From Alkalibaculum sporogenes (GTDB lineage Bacteria; Bacillota; Clostridia; Eubacteriales; Alkalibacteraceae): DNA of 64,000 nt. The translations under genes were made by a program, and so were the position numbers. Below are positions 29,862 to 39,882 of this stretch, in pieces (the stretch's first letter is position 1; each line of letters begins with the position of its first letter). The stretch is taken from positions 117,000-180,999 of the forward strand of contig NZ_WHNX01000004.1 in NCBI RefSeq assembly GCF_009362815.1. The letters are read 5' to 3'. The notes beneath the pieces were generated by a model. The model saw only the letters and a list, made by a program, of their open reading frames with translations. It was not told where the DNA came from and did no database searches.

Positions 29862-30647
29862 ATGAAAAAAACAATCATGCCTAGTATTATATTTGGCCTA
29901 CTTTTATTATTTGTAGGTAATGTCTATGCAGCTGAACCAGTTGTCAATCCAAATTCAGAACTCTATGATACTTCTCGTATAATAGAGGAATTAGAATACG
30001 AGTTAACAGAAGAAAATAGTGAGAAAGCACTTCTTCAAGATGAATATGCAGATAATCGTTTGTACGAAGCGGAATTGTCCCTAGATGAAGGTGATTTAGA
30101 AAAGGCAGAAGAGTTACTGGAAGATTACGAAGAACATGTGAAACAAGTTGAAGAGGATATGGAAGTGGCAAAAGAAGATGGTGAAGACATATCCGCAGTA
30201 GAAGAAACAGTAGTTAAAAACGTCCAAAAACGTTCAGAAAACCTAAGAATGCTTTTAGAGCGTCAAGACCTTTCAGAAGAAACAAAGGCAGGTATTATGA
30301 AAGCCTTAGAGAATCAACAAAAGGCCGAGCAAAAATTCTTAGCAGCCCAAAAGAAAGCTGAAGAATCACTACAAAAAGCAAAAGAACGACAAGTAGAAGC
30401 ACAACAAAAAGTTAAAGAGCGACAAGAAGAAGCACAACAAAAAGCAAAAGAACAACAAGAAGAAGCACAACAAAAAGCAAAAGAACAACAAGTAGAAGCA
30501 CAACAAAAATCTAAAGAGCGACAAGAAGAAGCACAACAAAAAGCAAAAGAACAACAAGTAGAAGCACAACAAAAAGCTAAAGAACAACAAATAGAAGCAC
30601 AAGAAAAAGCTGAAGGGCAAGAAGAGAGAACATCAGGTAGGCCATAA
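29862..30647 (+). CDS. Secreted DUF5667-like protein with 11-residue coiled-coil repeats
   Basis: A 261-residue protein. A signal peptide (cut near NVYAAEP, residue 24) is followed by a helical region (about 45-145; ALLQDEYADNRLYEAELSLDEGDLEKAEELL, in part) resembling DUF5667. The C-terminal third is seven near-identical 11-residue repeats (QKAKEQQVEAQ type) and one degenerate unit, predicted to form a rigid right-handed coiled coil. It could act as a stalk spanning the cell wall. AAAGGTGGA lies upstream. Co-transcription with the lipoprotein is likely; sigI follows after 136 bases. Confidence 0.7.
   Translation: MKKTIMPSIIFGLLLLFVGNVYAAEPVVNPNSELYDTSRIIEELEYELTEENSEKALLQDEYADNRLYEAELSLDEGDLEKAEELLEDYEEHVKQVEEDMEVAKEDGEDISAVEETVVKNVQKRSENLRMLLERQDLSEETKAGIMKALENQQKAEQKFLAAQKKAEESLQKAKERQVEAQQKVKERQEEAQQKAKEQQEEAQQKAKEQQVEAQQKSKERQEEAQQKAKEQQVEAQQKAKEQQIEAQEKAEGQEERTSGRP
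30372..30602 (+). repeat. Seven 33-bp tandem repeats in coding sequence
   Basis: Seven copies of a 33-base unit encode QKAKE(Q/R)Q(V/E/I)EAQ. An eighth degenerate unit (EKAEGQEERTS) follows. In-frame unit length means copy number could change without a frameshift. Confidence 0.9.
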
Positions 30648-30667
30648 CAGTTCAAGTAGAAACTATA

Positions 30668-30700
30668 GGGTAGTAATTATATTTAATATGGTTACTATCC
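30668..30700 (+). terminator. Inverted repeat before sigI
   Basis: GGGTAGTAA (30668-30676) pairs with TTACTATCC (30692-30700), with one G-T pair and a 15-base loop, followed by CCCTTTATT. It may partly terminate the upstream operon or be an RNA element in the sigI leader. Confidence 0.4.
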
Positions 30701-30783
30701 CCCTTTATTAAATACGCTTTTTCTCCGATATAATGTGTAGAAAACTAAATTTTTGGTTTTAATAGGTTATATATGGAGGCATT

Positions 30784-31497
30784 ATGGAGAATTTAAAACT
30801 TAAAGAGATCCTATTAGAAATTAAAAATGGAAATGAATTAGAAAGAGAAAGACTGATTCGTCATTATAAGCCCTATATTCTGAACGTTGTTGGACATATA
30901 TGTAAAAGGCATTTAACTTGGAGCAACGATGAGACTAGTATTGGACTAATTGCTTTTAACCGTGCCATAAATACGTTCGAGTTTGATAAAGGGCGTACCT
31001 TTGTGAACTATGTATACCTATTAATTCAAAGGGATATTATTGACTATTTCAGAAAAGAAAAACGTCATCTACACCTTGTTTCAGATAATAATCTATTTGA
31101 TCATGATAAAGCTGAATTGAAAGCTTCGTTAGAATTGTACCAGCAATCAACTAATACTTCAGAGCTTTTGGAAGAAATTTTAGAACTGGATGAAAAATTA
31201 AGCAAGTTTAACATTTCGTTTGAGCAATTAGAGAGACATAGCCCGAAACATCGAAAAACGCGTATCAAAGTCATGGAGATGGCTTTTGAATTTATCCAAC
31301 ATAGTGATTTAGTAGATGAATTAGTTGGTAAAAAAGTATTCCCTGTATCTTCATTTACCAAAAGGACAGGGGCACGGCCTAAATCAATCGAGCGACATCG
31401 CAAGTACTTGATTACAATTATTATAATTCAACTACATCCGGAATGGAGACGGCTCTCAGCGTTTGTACAAGCCGGTCCTGGGAGTGTGAAAATATGA
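30784..31497 (+). CDS. sigI: RNA polymerase sigma-I factor
   Basis: A 237-residue sigma factor close to B. subtilis SigI length. It has the SigI-type region 2 (RERLIRHYKPYILNVVGHICKR, in part; WSNDETSIGLIAFNRAINTF; GRTFVNYVYLLIQRDIIDYFRK) and the conserved C-terminal domain ending TGARPKSIERHRKYLI. SigI serves in heat or envelope stress in Bacillus and in polysaccharide sensing in Clostridium thermocellum. TGGAGG lies 6 bases before the ATG. The stop overlaps the ATG of rsgI (ATGA), so sigma and anti-sigma are coupled. Confidence 0.93.
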   Translation: MENLKLKEILLEIKNGNELERERLIRHYKPYILNVVGHICKRHLTWSNDETSIGLIAFNRAINTFEFDKGRTFVNYVYLLIQRDIIDYFRKEKRHLHLVSDNNLFDHDKAELKASLELYQQSTNTSELLEEILELDEKLSKFNISFEQLERHSPKHRKTRIKVMEMAFEFIQHSDLVDELVGKKVFPVSSFTKRTGARPKSIERHRKYLITIIIIQLHPEWRRLSAFVQAGPGSVKI

Positions 31498-32597
31498 AAG
31501 AATATAAAATTGAAGGCGTCGTTATCAAAGTGACTGAGAGTGAATATGTTCTTTTTTGTGACGATGGAACGTTTAGAAATATACCACTAACCAAAGATAA
31601 TATACCAATGATGGGTGAAAGAAAGACGTATACAGCGAGTACGAGAAACCTAGCCTTTACGGCTTTATCCACTGTAGCGGTGGCTATTTTATTTATTGCA
31701 TTTATATCGTATGGGGTGTTTCAAAATCATTCAAAAACGCACTATATTGCAGCCATTGATATCAATCCGAGTATTGAGGCTTATTTAGACGAGGATTTAA
31801 ATGTGATAAAACTTTCACCTTTGAATACCGATGGAAAACAAGTCGTCGACTCCATCGACTCAGATGGTATGGATTTCTATCAAGTAGTTGACCTAATAGT
31901 ATCCCAATCAATTTTAAAAGGCTATTTAACGACAGATGAAAAAGGAAGTATTGAGACTACCCTGGTCAAGGTAAGGAATGATTCAAATCTTCAATGGGAA
32001 ATTTATCTAATAGAAGTGATTCAAACGCAACTTCAACGTAAAAGCATTGATGCGGATGTACAGGTTTTCAATGAAACAAAGAAATTTTACGACCAATCCG
32101 AAGGTGCTGGAGTATCAATGAATAAATATAGACATTATCAAACCTTACGAAATCAAGGTCTTGTACAAGACATAGAAGAAGTAAAAGAGAAATCTATTAG
32201 AGAATTACTCGACATGATTCTAGAAGGCGTAAAGAGGGTTCCCGTTGAGGCTGAAAAAGGAAAAGATAATTCTGGAGAGAATGTAAAATCGAATCCAGAA
32301 TCTCGTCAGAATCAGTCACAATCTACAAAGGGAGATCAATCTGATTATAAACAAGAACCGTCTATTAATAAGGATGTGGAACTAAGAGATACAAAAACAA
32401 GAAATAAAAGTTCATCATCTGAAAATGTAACATCTACAAATCAAAAGTCTTCAGAGGCTCCTTCTAATCGTGATGAGAGTAGCAACGATAATGAGGCGAA
32501 TCAAAATGCGGGAATGGTGGATAGTCAAATACATTCGATTGATAACACTAAACAAAAAAACGAAACAAGTAAAGAGAGTCAGATTCCATTGCAATAA
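31494..32597 (+). CDS. rsgI: Anti-sigma-I factor RsgI family membrane protein
   Basis: A 367-residue protein. The cytoplasmic RsgI N-terminal domain is at residues 1-50 (YKIEGVVIKVTESEYVLFC), one membrane helix at about 54-77, and the conserved juxtamembrane external segment AIDINPSIEAYLDEDLNVI at about 88-107. The C-terminus (from about 235) is a long disordered Ser/Asn/Gln/Lys-rich tail, like Bacillus RsgI and unlike the carbohydrate-binding domains of C. thermocellum. The ATG at 31494 is preferred, with GGGAGTG upstream. It should hold SigI at the membrane until a surface signal arrives. Confidence 0.9.
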   Translation: MKEYKIEGVVIKVTESEYVLFCDDGTFRNIPLTKDNIPMMGERKTYTASTRNLAFTALSTVAVAILFIAFISYGVFQNHSKTHYIAAIDINPSIEAYLDEDLNVIKLSPLNTDGKQVVDSIDSDGMDFYQVVDLIVSQSILKGYLTTDEKGSIETTLVKVRNDSNLQWEIYLIEVIQTQLQRKSIDADVQVFNETKKFYDQSEGAGVSMNKYRHYQTLRNQGLVQDIEEVKEKSIRELLDMILEGVKRVPVEAEKGKDNSGENVKSNPESRQNQSQSTKGDQSDYKQEPSINKDVELRDTKTRNKSSSSENVTSTNQKSSEAPSNRDESSNDNEANQNAGMVDSQIHSIDNTKQKNETSKESQIPLQ

Positions 32598-32736
32598 ACT
32601 AAATCGGAACATACATACTCCTTCGTCTAAACCATAGTGATACCTTAGAACTATTCTAAACAATGATACAAGCAAATTATAAAAGGTAACATATTTTTAC
32701 CATACTAAGAACAAACAATTAAAAAGTGTCAATAAG

Positions 32737-32783
32737 AATAACCCCATCATATTATACACTATATTAAAAAGGATGGGGTTATT
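32737..32783 (+). promoter_or_regulatory. Hairpin that would cover the ribosome site of the next gene
   Basis: AATAACCCCATC (32737-32748) pairs perfectly with GATGGGGTTATT (32772-32783). The 3' arm contains GGATGGGG, the only candidate ribosome site for the GTG at 32788. There is no T run, so it is not a plain terminator. Confidence 0.5.
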
Positions 32784-32787
32784 ATAG

Positions 32788-33045
32788 GTGGGCACGATAA
32801 ATGATATAAGTAAGATACTGTCAAATGAATTAATTCAAAGTATATTTTCTAAAGATAAGATAAAACTAGCAGAAATAAATACAGTAATGAATTTATTGGT
32901 TTCATGGAATATTCCTTTTGATATAAAATATAATGAGTCCTCGACAAGTAGAGCAGCAAGTATACTCATACGTGTGAAACTATCTCCTACAACAGTAATA
33001 GAACACTTGATTAGCTTAGAAGCAGGTGTTACTCGATTTCGTTAA
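32788..33045 (+). CDS. Small protein of unknown function
   Basis: An 85-residue soluble protein, mostly helical in composition (NDISKILSNELIQSIFSKDKIKL). No family recognised and no membrane segment. The GTG start rests on the weak GGATGGGG site inside a strong hairpin, so translation may be conditional. It lies 65 bases before the EIIC-like transporter, which has its own promoter. It could instead be a non-functional frame, but the frame is clean and ends just before that promoter. Confidence 0.5.
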   Translation: MGTINDISKILSNELIQSIFSKDKIKLAEINTVMNLLVSWNIPFDIKYNESSTSRAASILIRVKLSPTTVIEHLISLEAGVTRFR

Positions 33046-33054
33046 CTGAAATTA

Positions 33055-33084
33055 TTGACAACACATCCTTTTATAGATTAAAAT
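33055..33084 (+). promoter_or_regulatory. SigA promoter for the EIIC-like gene
   Basis: TTGACA (33055-33060), 18-base spacer, TAAAAT (33079-33084), 26 bases before the ATG at 33111. Confidence 0.7.
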
Positions 33085-33110
33085 ACAGAAAAACTCGTAT
33101 GGAGGATATT

Positions 33111-34121
33111 ATGGAAAAATTTAAGAATTTTTTAAAAAAGAAGGACATAGAATTTAGCGTTCAAAGATATTTAATAGATGCGTTAAGTTACATGGCTTTA
33201 GCACTTTTTTCTACATTAATTATTGGAAGTATAATAAATCAAATAGGTATAAGACTCCATATAGATTTTTTTACAGAAGTACTTTGGCCAGCCGCAAGTA
33301 GTATGACAGCTCCAACAATAGCAGTAGCAGTTGCTTACGCATTAAAAGCGCCACCCTTAGTAATGTTTGCTTCAGCAATTGGCGGAGTTATAGGTGGAGA
33401 CCCTGTTTCAGCTTTGATTGCAGGAATAATAGGGGCTGAATTCGGAAAAATAGTCTCGAAATCTACAAAGTTAGATATTATTGTAACTCCAGCAGTTACA
33501 GTTATTGCAGGGGGTTTAGCCGCGTACTACATAGGACCTGTAACCAGTGGATTGATGAATGGATTTGGACAAGTAATAATGTGGTCTACAGAGCAACATC
33601 CTATTCCAATGGGTATTTTAGTATCAGTACTCATGGGTATAGCACTAACTTTGCCTATTAGTAGTGCAGCAATTGGATTAATGCTAGGATTAAGTGGTTT
33701 AGCCGCTGGAGCAGCTACTGTAGGATGTGCAAGTCAAATGGTTGGATTTGCAGTGATGAGCTATAAAGAAAATGGAGTTGGTGGGCTATTTGCTCAAGGT
33801 GTAGGCACGTCTATGTTACAAATGGGCAATATCGTAAAAAATCCTTTCATTTGGATTCCTCCAATTCTTACGTCTGCCATACTAGGGCCAATAGCTACAA
33901 CAGTTTTTAAAATGGAAAACGTACCATATGGATCAGGAATGGGTACAAGCGGGTTAGTAGGTCAGTTTGGAACATTAGAAGCTATGGGTACTGGTACTTC
34001 TGTTTGGATTTCAATTGTACTATTACATTTCCTATTTCCAGCTATTATTACTCAAATCATCGCTATTATTATGAGAAAAAAGAATTTTATTAAAGACGGA
34101 GATCTTAAGTTAATGGAATAA
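33111..34121 (+). CDS. PTS_EIIC_2-family membrane transporter
   Basis: A 336-residue protein with about eight to ten membrane helices and many G/A-rich segments (FASAIGGVIGGDPVSALIAG, LPISSAAIGLMLGLSGLAAG, GMGTSGLVGQFGTLEAMG). These match the PTS_EIIC_2 family, which looks like a sugar permease subunit but usually lacks fused EIIA/EIIB and has no known substrate. No PTS phosphocarrier genes are nearby. The ATG at 33111 is chosen with GGAGG 5 bases upstream rather than the ATG at 33099. Confidence 0.8.
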   Translation: MEKFKNFLKKKDIEFSVQRYLIDALSYMALALFSTLIIGSIINQIGIRLHIDFFTEVLWPAASSMTAPTIAVAVAYALKAPPLVMFASAIGGVIGGDPVSALIAGIIGAEFGKIVSKSTKLDIIVTPAVTVIAGGLAAYYIGPVTSGLMNGFGQVIMWSTEQHPIPMGILVSVLMGIALTLPISSAAIGLMLGLSGLAAGAATVGCASQMVGFAVMSYKENGVGGLFAQGVGTSMLQMGNIVKNPFIWIPPILTSAILGPIATTVFKMENVPYGSGMGTSGLVGQFGTLEAMGTGTSVWISIVLLHFLFPAIITQIIAIIMRKKNFIKDGDLKLME

Positions 34122-34201
34122 TTTTAATACAAGTTACCAAAGTGAAAATAGTTTAGTCAACCTAATACTGTAGTTAAGTTTTCTGAAAATTATCAATGTT
34201 A

Positions 34202-34230
34202 TTGACAATTAGATTAGTTAGTACTATACT
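34202..34230 (+). promoter_or_regulatory. SigA promoter for the guaB leader
   Basis: TTGACA (34202-34207), 17-base spacer, TATACT (34225-34230). It implies an untranslated leader of about 195 bases before guaB. Confidence 0.8.
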
Positions 34231-34280
34231 AATAAAAATATTATTACGGACAATTAACAAAATAAGATTAGATAATGTTC

Positions 34281-34370
34281 GCTTTGTAGAGGTAATTTTC
34301 TACATAGACCCATAAACTACGTCTAACGACCTATTATAAACAAAGGGAATTTACGAATTTCCTAATAAGT
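34281..34370 (+). promoter_or_regulatory. Structured guaB 5' leader, class unknown
   Basis: The leader can fold as a three-way junction: CTTTG with CAAAG closing, then hairpins GTAGA/TCTAC and TAGAC/GTCTA. The two hairpin loops contain GGTAA and CCATAAAC, so a GG-CC loop contact is possible. A further hairpin GGGAAT/ATTTCC follows. The arrangement recalls purine riboswitches, and AATTTTCTAC resembles part of their core, but the conserved J1/2 and P2 parts do not fit. Regulation of guaB by a purine or another ligand is a hypothesis. Confidence 0.4.
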
Positions 34371-34429
34371 TGGCAACATAGATGGAGCTTTATTGAAGAA
34401 TAATCATATTAAAAAAAATAGGAGTGTGA

Positions 34430-35890
<1,461 letters not shown>

Positions 35891-35902
35891 GGAGGCACGT
35901 GA

Positions 35903-37438
35903 ATGAAGTCACAGGAAACGATTTTGGTCATCGATTTTGGTGGTCAATACAATCAGTTAATAGCTAGAAGAGTAAGAGAAGTAAATGTTTACTGCGAAAT
36001 ATTACCATACGATGTATCTATTGAGAGAATAATAGAAAAACAACCTAAAGGTATTATATTTACCGGAGGGCCATCTAGTGTATACCAAGAAAATGCACCT
36101 AGGTGTGATAAAAAAATCTTTGAATTAGGAATCCCTATTTTAGGTATTTGTTATGGAGCCCAGTTAATGGCTCATGTATTAGGTGGGTTTGTGGAACAGC
36201 CAACTATAAGAGAATATGGTAAGAGAAATTTAAAAGTTATTGAAACAGAGAATTTATTACATTCTAATATGCATGATTCGGTAGTATGGATGAGTCATAC
36301 CGATTATATAAAAGAAGTCCCAGCAGAATTCACAATAACTGCTACAACAGACACTTGTCCTGTAGCAGTTATGGAAAATAAAGATAAAAACTTTTTTGGA
36401 GTGCAATTTCATCCTGAGGTGGAACACACACAATATGGAAGAGATATAATTAAGAGTTTCCTATTTGAAACATGTAAGTGTACAGGCGACTGGACCATGT
36501 CAAACTTTGTTAATGAACAAATTCAATTGGTTAAAGATAAAGTTGGAAATAAAAAGGTACTATGTGCTCTTAGTGGTGGTGTAGATTCATCTGTAGCTGC
36601 TGTACTAGTACATAGAGCTATCGGAGATAACTTGACTTGTATATTTGTAGATCACGGTTTGCTTAGAAAAGATGAAGGAGATCAAGTAGAAGAAATATTT
36701 TCGAACAGATTTCATATGAATTTTATACGTGTAAATGTGCAGGAAAGGTTTCTGACAAAATTACAAGGAGTTACAGATCCTGAAACTAAGAGAAAAGTAA
36801 TTGGTGAAGAATTTATAAGAGTATTTGAAGATGAAGCAAACAAATTAAAAGGTATGGAGTACTTACTCCAAGGAACTATATATCCAGACGTAATAGAAAG
36901 TGGATCAAAAGATGGTGCAGTTATTAAGAGTCATCACAATGTTGGTGGTTTACCAGATGATGTAGATTTTACCTTAATAGAGCCACTTAGAGACTTATTT
37001 AAAGATGAAGTAAGAGCTGTTGGAGAAGAACTTGGAATTCCAAAAGACATTGTATGGAGACAACCCTTCCCAGGACCAGGACTAGGTATAAGAATCATTG
37101 GAGAAATAACAAATGAAAAACTAGATATTCTAAAAGAGGCAGATCACGTCTTTAGAGATGAGATAAAAAATTCAGGACTAGAAAATGAAATATGGCAGTA
37201 TTTTGCTGTATTACCTGGGAACAGAAGTGTAGGAGTTATGGGTGATGAACGTACTTACGATTACACTATCGCCCTAAGAGCAGTAACTAGTACAGATGGT
37301 ATGACTTCTGACTGGGCAAGAATCCCATTAGATGTTTTAGAGAGAATATCAAATAGAATTGTTAACGAAGTAAAACATATTAATAGAGTGGTCTATGATA
37401 TTACCAGTAAACCACCAAGTACGATTGAGTGGGAGTAG
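35903..37438 (+). CDS. guaA: GMP synthase (glutamine-hydrolysing)
   Basis: A 511-residue enzyme. The class I amidotransferase domain (1-190) has the nucleophile Cys83 in GICYGAQLM and the His/Glu in FHPEVEHT. The ATP pyrophosphatase domain has the PP-loop [13 protein letters not shown] near residue 222. The dimerisation domain ends [24 protein letters not shown] lies 10 bases before the ATG. Co-transcribed with guaB; no strong terminator is seen, only a short hairpin near 37488-37503. Confidence 0.97.
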   Translation: MKSQETILVIDFGGQYNQLIARRVREVNVYCEILPYDVSIERIIEKQPKGIIFTGGPSSVYQENAPRCDKKIFELGIPILGICYGAQLMAHVLGGFVEQPTIREYGKRNLKVIETENLLHSNMHDSVVWMSHTDYIKEVPAEFTITATTDTCPVAVMENKDKNFFGVQFHPEVEHTQYGRDIIKSFLFETCKCTGDWTMSNFVNEQIQLVKDKVGNKKVLCALSGGVDSSVAAVLVHRAIGDNLTCIFVDHGLLRKDEGDQVEEIFSNRFHMNFIRVNVQERFLTKLQGVTDPETKRKVIGEEFIRVFEDEANKLKGMEYLLQGTIYPDVIESGSKDGAVIKSHHNVGGLPDDVDFTLIEPLRDLFKDEVRAVGEELGIPKDIVWRQPFPGPGLGIRIIGEITNEKLDILKEADHVFRDEIKNSGLENEIWQYFAVLPGNRSVGVMGDERTYDYTIALRAVTSTDGMTSDWARIPLDVLERISNRIVNEVKHINRVVYDITSKPPSTIEWE

Positions 37439-37544
37439 TAAGAGTGTGTATTTAAGCCATTTATGAATTTAAAGCAGTGTATGATTTTCAACTTGAAAGT
37501 TGATTGTTATATACTACTTTATTTTTATACTTGGAGGTTTTGAA

Positions 37545-37661
37545 ATGGTTCAAAAAGGTCAAATACAAGGTTATTCATTTTTATGGTCGCCGTGGGCAGC
37601 GACCACTACGGTTTGGGACAAATACGGTTTGAGATTAATTTCATATTATAATATCGGGTAG
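37545..37661 (+). CDS. Short open frame interrupted by a palindromic repeat
   Basis: A 38-codon frame starting at an ATG with TTGGAGG 7 bases upstream (MVQKGQIQGYSFLW, then SPWAATTTVW). From codon 14 it runs into the GC-rich palindrome. It may be the 5' end of a gene cut by insertion of the repeat, with the remnant at 37813 as a later part, or a chance frame. Function unknown. Confidence 0.35.
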   Translation: MVQKGQIQGYSFLWSPWAATTTVWDKYGLRLISYYNIG

Positions 37662-37682
37662 GGGTCGCTGCCCACAGCGACC
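37585..37682. repeat. GC-rich paired palindromes (REP/BIME-like)
   Basis: Two 20-base units (37585-37604 and 37663-37682) are inverted copies with one mismatch, 58 bases apart. Each folds on itself: the second is GGTCGCTG-CCCA-CAGCGACC, a perfect 8-bp hairpin. The units are strikingly GC-rich against the AT-rich background. The 58 bases between contain TACGGTTTG twice. The form recalls REP/BIME or small non-autonomous elements. Confidence 0.65.
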
Positions 37683-37812
37683 TGCTATACTAAAAAATTA
37701 AAAACTTAATGTGAAATATAAAACAAAATCATTTTGTACAAATCAGGCCTGAATTAGGTAAACTTCTTGAAGTAATAATAGCAAAGTCTAGTATTGATTA
37801 ATGTCAGTATAA

Positions 37813-37902
37813 TATGCGGATAACAATCCACCTGTTTATTCAGTTCCAATTGAAGTGGCTGATAACTTAAGAAAAAACTGCAGCCATTGGTATAATGAGT
37901 AA
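37813..37902 (+). pseudogene. Degraded coding remnant
   Basis: A start-less open frame ends in a stop after 29 codons and reads like protein (YADNNPPVYSVPIEV, then ADNLRKNCSHWYNE). Another protein-like stretch (RPELGKLLEVIIAKSSID) lies just upstream in a different frame. Together they suggest the decayed 3' part of a gene. Family not recognised. Weakly supported. Confidence 0.3.
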
Positions 37903-37933
37903 AGAAATGTTCTAGATCTATAAATTAAATAAT

Positions 37934-37978
37934 GTAAGCTCAATGCTAATATTCTTTACCAGCATTGAGCTTACTTTG
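37934..37978 (+). terminator. Terminator-like hairpin
   Basis: A perfect 14-bp stem (GTAAGCTCAATGCT with AGCATTGAGCTTAC) with a 13-base loop, followed by TTTGTT. It sits after the decayed gene region and before the convergent lipoprotein gene. Confidence 0.6.
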
Positions 37979-38100
37979 TTATTGATGTTTATTACCAAGG
38001 ATTATTTGCTTCATTTGTAATATTTTACATATTTAATTCATTGAGTATTTCGCCTAAATAGTAATACAATTACAAGGGTGGCTATCTATTCATTCAACGA

Positions 38101-39882
38101 CTAAGGTTTTACAGGCTTATTATCGATGACGGACAGATTCTCCATATCATCTGACACGACTAGTTCTTCCGTTTTAATATTGTAGGCTGCCTGGAGATTA
38201 TCTCCGTTAAAGAATACACAGAACCATTCACCATTGTACAGTCCGTCTAGGGTGTATCCCATTGAAAATGCATCATCTGCCAGATCTCTGCCTTCTTTCT
38301 TAGCCAAGTCAACGACGAAATGTGTTCGGTCTTCATAAGTCTCTAAAATCATATCCATATCTTCATTTTTTATCTTTTCATGGGCTTCTGGCGTTCTAAT
38401 AAATTTTTGTTCACCTGATGAAGTTATTTCGTCTCCTACGGTATAAGCTTTTGAAGTCACTTGATTATCTTTAACTTCTCCCATAGAAAAAATAATGTGA
38501 TAAGAAGGTTTACCATTATCATAGAATTCCTTTAAATCGTATGTAAATGATCCTCCCTCAAAGTACATTTTTTTATCCTCTTGAGAGATAACTGCTTCAA
38601 CGGCGTCTTTCATGGTATCATATGAATGATCCTGAACAATTTCCTGGGGGTGTGAGGATTGTGCCTTCTCTATAGGTGGCAAATATATTGTCCAAGGTCC
38701 TTCTTGTGCAACCTTTACTTTGGTTATCATTACTGAATCGGTGGTCTCCCACTCCTCAGAGTTCCATTCGGCTGGGAAATGATATGTCATCAATTTTTCT
38801 TCATCTTTGTCGATACCCGGACGCGGGTCAATAGCACTGACATTAATAGCTTCTACTCCTGTATCAAAGGTTTCCCAGTTTGTTATTTCATATAAATTGC
38901 CCATGTCTCCATGCAATATATCTAGCTCCAGCCCTTTATCCGTTACACGCCAGTCTTTTAAAGTAAGGTCAGTTTCTTCTAATGTCTTTGTCGTCCCTAT
39001 ATCAGTTTTGCTAAAAGTAAGATCTGCATCTTCATTATAAGAAAGTGCAGGTATAACTAATTTTACATCTTCTGATTCTTTAGGACGTGGAAATACAAAA
39101 TAGTAAGGAATATTATCTTCATAACTATCAATTTGTCTAGTTGTACCCTCTAATTTTCTACCGTCAGTGGTCAGATATATATCACTTAGTGGATGTCGAC
39201 TGTCGGTAATACGGTCGACATCTGAATTAGTTATGTTTACATACACCATGGAAGGTGTATACATCACCTTATTGATGGACATAGAGCCATTAGAGGCTTC
39301 TATACTTTGGTTGATTTCATGGGAAGTATTGAATTTTGCCAACTCTCCACTGTTAAACTGTAATTGTTTTTCAAGGATAAAAGATTCAGTTTCGTTCCCA
39401 AGATTATCAGTCTCTATGTTCTTAAGTTTAATAGTAAGCTGATGTTCGCCTGGTGTAGGAGATATGATATATTGAGCACCGACTGTACCATTGGGTGTTA
39501 AGGCACTCGATTTAAAAATGGGATATTCTAGTGGCTCATCATCTAAATCTGTAATAAGCCCATAACCGGGAACAGGGTATTCATCTTCAAGAGGTTCTAC
39601 TGATAATAAAGCTTGTGTAAGGATATCGTCAGATAAAATAGCCCAGATAGTCATTTTTAAGCCATCTTTTTCCTCTACTATAGGTTCTTCCAGAAAATAT
39701 CCGTTTTCATATGCCCATAAAAGTTCCGGATCTTCATAAACATACTCACTAATCCACGTTGGAAGTGTCCTATCCATCGACATAGAAACTTGCCGGCATC
39801 CCGATAAGATTAATAAAGATAATACAGAGAAAATAATTAAAATAATTTTTAATTTGTATAATTCGTCACTACCTTTATACAA
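38101..39882 (-). CDS. Large lipoprotein, DUF4179/DUF5643-like
   Basis: A 593-residue protein. A lipoprotein signal ends in lipobox LSGC, followed by a long acidic extracytoplasmic part. Phrases such as MSINKVMYTPSMVYVNI and the phrase LTPNGTVGAQYIISPTPGEH recall the DUF4179/DUF5643 regions of anti-sigma-like proteins, here without the cytoplasmic domain. The TTG at 39882 is chosen: GGAG lies 8 bases upstream, while the in-frame ATG at 39900 lacks a site. No partner gene is adjacent. Function unknown. Confidence 0.6.
   Translation of the reverse strand: MYKGSDELYKLKIILIIFSVLSLLILSGCRQVSMSMDRTLPTWISEYVYEDPELLWAYENGYFLEEPIVEEKDGLKMTIWAILSDDILTQALLSVEPLEDEYPVPGYGLITDLDDEPLEYPIFKSSALTPNGTVGAQYIISPTPGEHQLTIKLKNIETDNLGNETESFILEKQLQFNSGELAKFNTSHEINQSIEASNGSMSINKVMYTPSMVYVNITNSDVDRITDSRHPLSDIYLTTDGRKLEGTTRQIDSYEDNIPYYFVFPRPKESEDVKLVIPALSYNEDADLTFSKTDIGTTKTLEETDLTLKDWRVTDKGLELDILHGDMGNLYEITNWETFDTGVEAINVSAIDPRPGIDKDEEKLMTYHFPAEWNSEEWETTDSVMITKVKVAQEGPWTIYLPPIEKAQSSHPQEIVQDHSYDTMKDAVEAVISQEDKKMYFEGGSFTYDLKEFYDNGKPSYHIIFSMGEVKDNQVTSKAYTVGDEITSSGEQKFIRTPEAHEKIKNEDMDMILETYEDRTHFVVDLAKKEGRDLADDAFSMGYTLDGLYNGEWFCVFFNGDNLQAAYNIKTEELVVSDDMENLSVIDNKPVKP

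Noticed and set aside
30372..30602. Regular repeats as a CRISPR array
   Set aside because: The 33-base units are contiguous without spacers and encode an in-frame protein repeat. No cas genes are in the window.
30314..30655. Minus-strand Cys/Ser-rich open frames opposite the 11-residue repeats
   Set aside because: They are shadows created by the 33-base repeat on the other strand; no ribosome site or independent support.
34281..34350. A standard purine riboswitch before guaB
   Set aside because: The junction and L3 look similar, but P2, J1/2 and the P1 position do not fit the consensus; kept only as an unclassified leader.
37488..37503. TCAACTT/AAGTTGA hairpin as the guaA terminator
   Set aside because: Two-base loop and no T run after it; too weak to call.
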